Assembly (NCBI GenBank): GCA_949126835.1 | Contig: CASBPS010000170.1 | Coordinates: 62,001-126,000, forward strand | Source: Anisus vortex | Lineage: Eukaryota > Mollusca > Gastropoda > Planorbidae | Reading direction: 5' to 3' | Length of the DNA stretch: 64,000 nucleotides | In this document: piece after piece, positions 60,208 through 64,000 of the stretch | How the letters are laid out: each line of letters opens with the position of its first letter | Numbering within the stretch: the first letter of the stretch is position 1 | Translations under genes and position numbers: made by a program | Notes under the pieces: generated by a model | The model's input: the letters and a program-made list of their open reading frames with translations, nothing else | Told to the model about the DNA's origin: nothing | Database searches by the model: none

Positions 60208-61660
60208 GCCAAAACAAGAAATCTGCTATTCAAGTCGTTGTACCAAAAGCCAAAACCACAAATCTGCTTTTGTACGGCCAGAAAAGAAGCCAAAACCACA
60301 AATCTGCTGTTTTAAGGCCAAAAGAGAAGCAAAAACCATAAATCTATTTTTGTACGGCCAGAAAAGGAGCCAAAACCAGAAATCTGCTTTTCAAGTCTTT
60401 GTACGGTTTCTGGAGAAGCCAAAACCACAAATCTGCTTGTGTACGGCCAGTAGAGAAGCCAAAACCACAAATCTGCTGTATTACGGCGAAAAGAGAAGCC
60501 AAAACCACAAATCTGCTATTCAAGTCGTTGTACGGCCAGAACAGAAGCACCATTACTACAAATCTGCTAGTCAAGTCGTTGTACGGTTTGTGGAGAAGCC
60601 AAAACAACAAATCTGCTTTTTAAGTCCTTGTACGGCCAGAAAAGAAGCCAAAACTAGAAATCTGCTATTCAAGTCGTTGTACGGTTTGTGGAGAGAGCCA
60701 AAACCATAAATCTGTTTTTGTACGGCCAGAAAAGGAGCCAAAACCAGAAATCTGCTTTTCAAGTCTTCGTACGGTTTCTGGAGAAGCCAAAACCACAAAT
60801 CTGCTTTTGTACGGCCAGTAGAGAAGCCAAAACCACAAATCTGCTGTATTACGGCGAAAAGGGAAGCCAAAACCACAAATCTGCTATTCAAGTCGTTGTA
60901 CGGCCAAAACAGAAGCACCATTACCACAAATCTGCTAGTCAAGTCGTTGTACGGTTTGTTGAGAAGCCAAAACAACAAATCTGCTTTTTAAGTCCTTGTA
61001 CGGCCAGAAAAGATACCAAAACTAGAAATCTGCTATTCAAGTCGTTGTACGGTTTGTGGAGAGAGCCAAAACCATAAATCTGCTGTGTTACGGACAAAAG
61101 AGAAGCTAAAACCACAAATCTTCTTGTCAAGTCGTTGGACGGCCAGAAAAGAAGCCAAAACAAGAAATCTGCTATTCAAGTCGTTGTACGGATTGTGGAA
61201 AAGCCAAAACCACAAATCTGCTTTTGTACGGCCAGAAAAGGAGCCAAAACCAGAAATCTGCTTTTCAAGTCGTTGTACGGGTTCTGGAGAAGCCAAAACC
61301 ACAAATCTGCTTTTGTACGTCTAGTAGAGAAGCCAAAACCACAAATCTGCTGTATTTGGCGAAAAGAGAAGCCAAAACCACAAATCTGCTATTCAAGTCG
61401 TTGTACGGCCAGAACAGAAGCACCATTACCACAAATCTGCTTTTCAAGTCGTTGTACGGCCAGAACAGAAGCACCATTACCACAAATCTGCTAGTCAAGT
61501 CGTTGTACGGTTTGTTGAGAAGCCAAAACAACAAATCTGCTTTTTAAGTCCTTGTACGGCCAGAAAAAAAGCCAAAACTAGAAATCTGCTATTCAAGTCG
61601 TTGTACGGTTTATGGAGAGAGCCAAAACCATAAATCTGCTGTTTTACGGCCAGAAAAGAA
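60208..61660. repeat. Superunit 31 (1453 bp): copy of superunit 29 without its 89-bp loss
   Basis: A121 + B' + B + T596. It shares CTTGTGTACGG (60.44 and 57.12 kb) with superunit 29, so the 89-bp deletion in 29 came after this duplication, or was repaired here. Confidence 0.88.
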
Positions 61661-63231
61661 GCCAAAACCAGAAATCTGCTATTCAAGTCGTTGTACCAAA
61701 AGCCAAAACCACAAATCTGCTTTTGTACGGCCAGAAAAGGAGCCAAAACCACAAATCTGCTGTTTTAAGGCCAAAAGAGAAGCAAAAACCAGAAATCTGC
61801 TATTCAAGTCGTTGTACGGACTGTGGAAACGCCAAAACCACAAATCTGCTTTTGTACGGCCAGTAGAGAAGCCAAAACCACAAATCTGCTGTTTTACGGT
61901 TAGAAAAGAAGCCAAAACAAGAAATCTGCTATTCAAGTCGTTGTACGGATTGTGGAAAAGCCAAAACCACAAATCTGCTTTTGTACGGCCAGAATAGGAG
62001 CCAAAACCAGAAATCTGCTTTTCAAGTCGTTGTACGGTTTCTGGAGAAGCCAAAACCACAAATCTGCTTTTGTACGGCCAGTAGAGAAGCCAAAACCACA
62101 AATCTGCTGTATTACGGCGAAAAGAGAAGCCAAAACCACAAATCTGCTATTCAAGTCGTTGTACGGCCAGAACAGAAGCACCATTAGCACAAATCTGCTA
62201 GTCAAGTCGTTGTACGGTTTGTGGAGAAGCCAAAACCATAAATCTGTTTTTGTACGGCCAGAAAAGGAGCCAAAACTAAAAATCTGCTATTTAAGTCGTT
62301 GTACGGTTTGTGGAGAGAGCCAAAACCATAAATCTGTTTTTGTACGGCCAGAAAAGGAGCCAAAACCAGAAATCTGCTTTTTAAGTCTTTGTACGGTTTC
62401 TGGAGAAGCCAAAACCACAAATCTGCTTTTGTACGGCCAGTAGAGAAGCCAAAACCACAAATCTGCTGTATTACGGCGAAAAGAGAAGCCAAAACCACAA
62501 ATCTGCTATTCAAGTCGTTGTACGGCCAGAACAGAAGCACCATTACCACAAATCTGCTAGTCAAGTCGTTGTACGGTTTGTTGAGAAGCCAAAACAACAA
62601 ATCTGCTTTTTAAGTCCTTGTACGGCCAGAAAAGAAGCCAAAACTAGAAATCTGCTATTCAAGTCGTTGTACGTTTTGTGGAGAGAGCCAAAACCATAAA
62701 TCTGCTGTGTTACGGCCAAAAGAGAAGCTAAAACCACAAATCTTCTTGTCAAGTCGTTGGACGGCCAGAAAAGAGGCCAAAACAAGAAATCTGCTATTCA
62801 AGTCGTTGTACGGATTGTGGAAAAGCCAAAACCACAAATCTGCTTTTGTACGGCCAGAAAAGGAGCCAAAACCAGAAATCTGCTTTTCAAGTCGTTGTAC
62901 GGTTTCTGGAGAAGCCAAAACCGAAAATCTGCTTTTGTACGTCTAGTAGAGAAGCCAAAACCACAAATCTGCTGTATTTGGCGAAAAGAGAAGCCAAAAC
63001 CAAAAATCTGCTATTCAAGTCGTTGTACGGCCAGAACAGAAGCACCATTACCACAAATCTGCTAGTCAAGTCGTTGTACGGTTTGTTAAAAAGCCAAAAC
63101 AACAAATCTGCTTTTTAAGTCCTTGTACGGCCAGAAAAAAAGCCAAAACTAGAAATCTGCTATTCAAGTCGTTGTACGGATTATGGAGAGAGCCAAAACC
63201 ATAAATCTGCTGTTTTACGGCCAGAAAAGAA
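61661..63231. repeat. Superunit 32 (1571 bp): A568 + 90 bp + B + T545
   Basis: The first 13 monomers of A, then the 90-bp insert also seen at 43473 and 51376, then B and T. Private changes include CCGAAAATCTGC (near 62922) and GTTAAAAAGCC (near 63086). Confidence 0.87.
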
Positions 63232-64000
63232 GCCAAAACCAGAAATCTGCTATTCAAGTCGTTGTACCAAAAGCCAAAACCACAAATCTGCTTTTGTACG
63301 GCCAGAAAAGGAGCCAAAACCACAAATCTGCTGTTTTAAGGCCAAAAGAGAAGCAAAAACCAGAAATCTGCTATTCAAGTCGTTGTACGGACTGTGGAAA
63401 CGCCAAAACCACAAATCTGCTTTTGTACGGCCAGTAGAGAAGACAAAACCACAAATCTGCTGTTTTACGGTTAGAAAAGAAGCCAAAACAAGAAATCTGC
63501 TATTCAAGTCGTTGTACGGATTGTGGAAAAGCCAAAACCACAAATCTGCTTTTGTACGGCCAGAATAGGAGCCAAAACCAGAAATCTGCTTTTCAAGTCG
63601 TTGTACGGTTTCTGGAGAAGCCAAAACCACAAATCTGCTCTTGTACGGCCAGTAGAGAAGCCAAAACCACAAATCTGCTGTATTACGGCGAAAAGAGAAG
63701 CCAAAACCACAAATCTGCTATTCAAGTTGTTGTACGGCCAGAACAGAAGCACCATTAGCACAAATCTGCTAGTCAAGTCGTTGTACGGTTTGTGGAGAAG
63801 CCAAAACAACAAATCTGCTTTTTAAGTCCTTGTACGGCCAGAAAAGAAGCCAAAACTAGAAATCTGCTATTCAAGTCGTCGTACGGTTAGTGGAGAGAGC
63901 CAAAACCATAAATCTGTTTTTTTGTACGGCCAGAAAAGGAGCCAAAACCAGAAATCTGCTTTTCAAGTCTTTGTACGGTTTCTGGAGAAGCCAAAACCAC
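63232..64000. repeat. Superunit 33, partial: A667 + start of B
   Basis: A667 ends at 63898; B begins with the expanded T-run monomer (CTGTTTTTTTG) and is cut by the window end. Resembles the starts of superunits 18, 23 and 27. Confidence 0.88.

Larger units (their letters stand above)
54931..61660. repeat. 3.3-3.4-kb tandem duplication following the 7.9-kb repeats
   Basis: Superunits 28+29 (3320 bp) and 30+31 (3410 bp) are tandem copies. The 90-bp length difference is the 89-bp loss in 29 plus one extra A in 30. Both resemble superunits 20+21. Confidence 0.88.
1..64000. repeat. Satellite DNA array filling the whole window
   Basis: Every part of the window is made of head-to-tail 39-51 bp monomers sharing the box GCCAAAACCACAAATCTGCT and the hexamer GTACGG. 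No unrelated sequence and no inverted monomer was seen. One long monomer counted by hand (49 nt) has A18 C13 G9 T9, giving about 45% GC and a strong A-over-T bias on the plus strand. The array is cut by both window ends. An array this long is typical of eukaryotic heterochromatin. Centromeric, subtelomeric or sex/B-chromosome location cannot be told from sequence alone. No known satellite family was recognised. Confidence 0.97.

Noticed and set aside
1..64000. CRISPR array (20-nt repeat with 20-29 nt spacers)
   Set aside because: The geometry is superficially similar, but the 'spacers' are a few related tails and blocks reused hundreds of times, repeats vary, the array is 64 kb long, and no cas genes or leader are present.
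1..64000. CENP-B box
   Set aside because: The pattern TTCGNNNNANNCGGG does not fit any monomer variant I examined. The closest strings (GTCGTTGTACGGG near 39685) lack the required spacing and the TTCG start.
1..64000. Telomeric repeats, rRNA, tRNA or transposon sequence
   Set aside because: No TTAGGG/TTTAGGG-type runs, no tRNA-like box pairs, no rRNA-like segments, and no terminal repeats, target-site duplications or transposase/reverse transcriptase motifs were seen.

Overview
The whole 64 kb window is one uninterrupted tandem-repeat (satellite) array. I see no gene, RNA gene, transposon, CRISPR locus or single-copy sequence anywhere in it. All units run head-to-tail in one orientation, and the array runs off both ends of the window, so its full length is unknown. 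An array this long and homogeneous points to a eukaryotic genome (centromeric, pericentromeric, subtelomeric or other heterochromatin). I do not recognise the satellite family, and the sequence does not identify the species.

Level 1, the monomer. Each monomer has a 20-nt box (consensus GCCAAAACCACAAATCTGCT), a 3-nt linker, an optional 9-nt block CAAGTCGTT, the hexamer GTACGG and an 11-12 nt variable tail. With the 9-nt block it is 'long' (49-51 bp); without it, 'short' (39-40 bp). Superunit 1 holds 37 monomers in 1689 bp (mean 45.6 bp), so the window holds roughly 1,400.

Level 2, modules of fixed monomer order. Module A: 816 bp, 18 monomers, opening with a diagnostic truncated 41-bp marker monomer. 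Module B: 368 bp, 8 monomers. Module C: 228 bp, 5 monomers. Tail module T: 505 or 545 bp, ending just before the next marker. B' is a B variant with a fused first monomer.

Level 3, superunits. The 41-bp marker monomer occurs 33 times and divides the window into superunits of 766 to 3754 bp. The superunits I decomposed sum exactly from whole modules. Almost all differences are whole-monomer gains or losses (49, 51, 89, 100, 129, 149, 505 bp).

Level 4, large duplications. These include a 6.06/4.10-kb-offset pair (3.4-8 kb and 9.5-12 kb), a 2358-bp pair (13.9-18.4 kb), 1429-bp and 2869-bp repeats (20.6-27 kb), a 3523-bp repeat (34-40 kb), a nearly identical 7.9/8.4-kb pair (38621-46523 and 46524-54930) and a 3.3-3.4-kb pair (54.9-61.7 kb).

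Regional trend. From 1 to about 28 kb, superunits are mostly A + B(1-2) + C + T. From about 28 to 35 kb, C disappears and T carries an extra monomer. From 35 to 64 kb, short superunits with a 121-bp A remnant plus B' alternate with longer mosaics, and the large recent duplications dominate. Open frames exist on both strands only because the monomer is poor in stop codons; they are not evidence of genes. The pattern fits repeated unequal exchange and segmental amplification. The most unusual aspects are the four-tier hierarchy, the two monomer lengths, a junction-spanning inverted repeat with matched arm variants, and the very recent 7.9-kb amplification.
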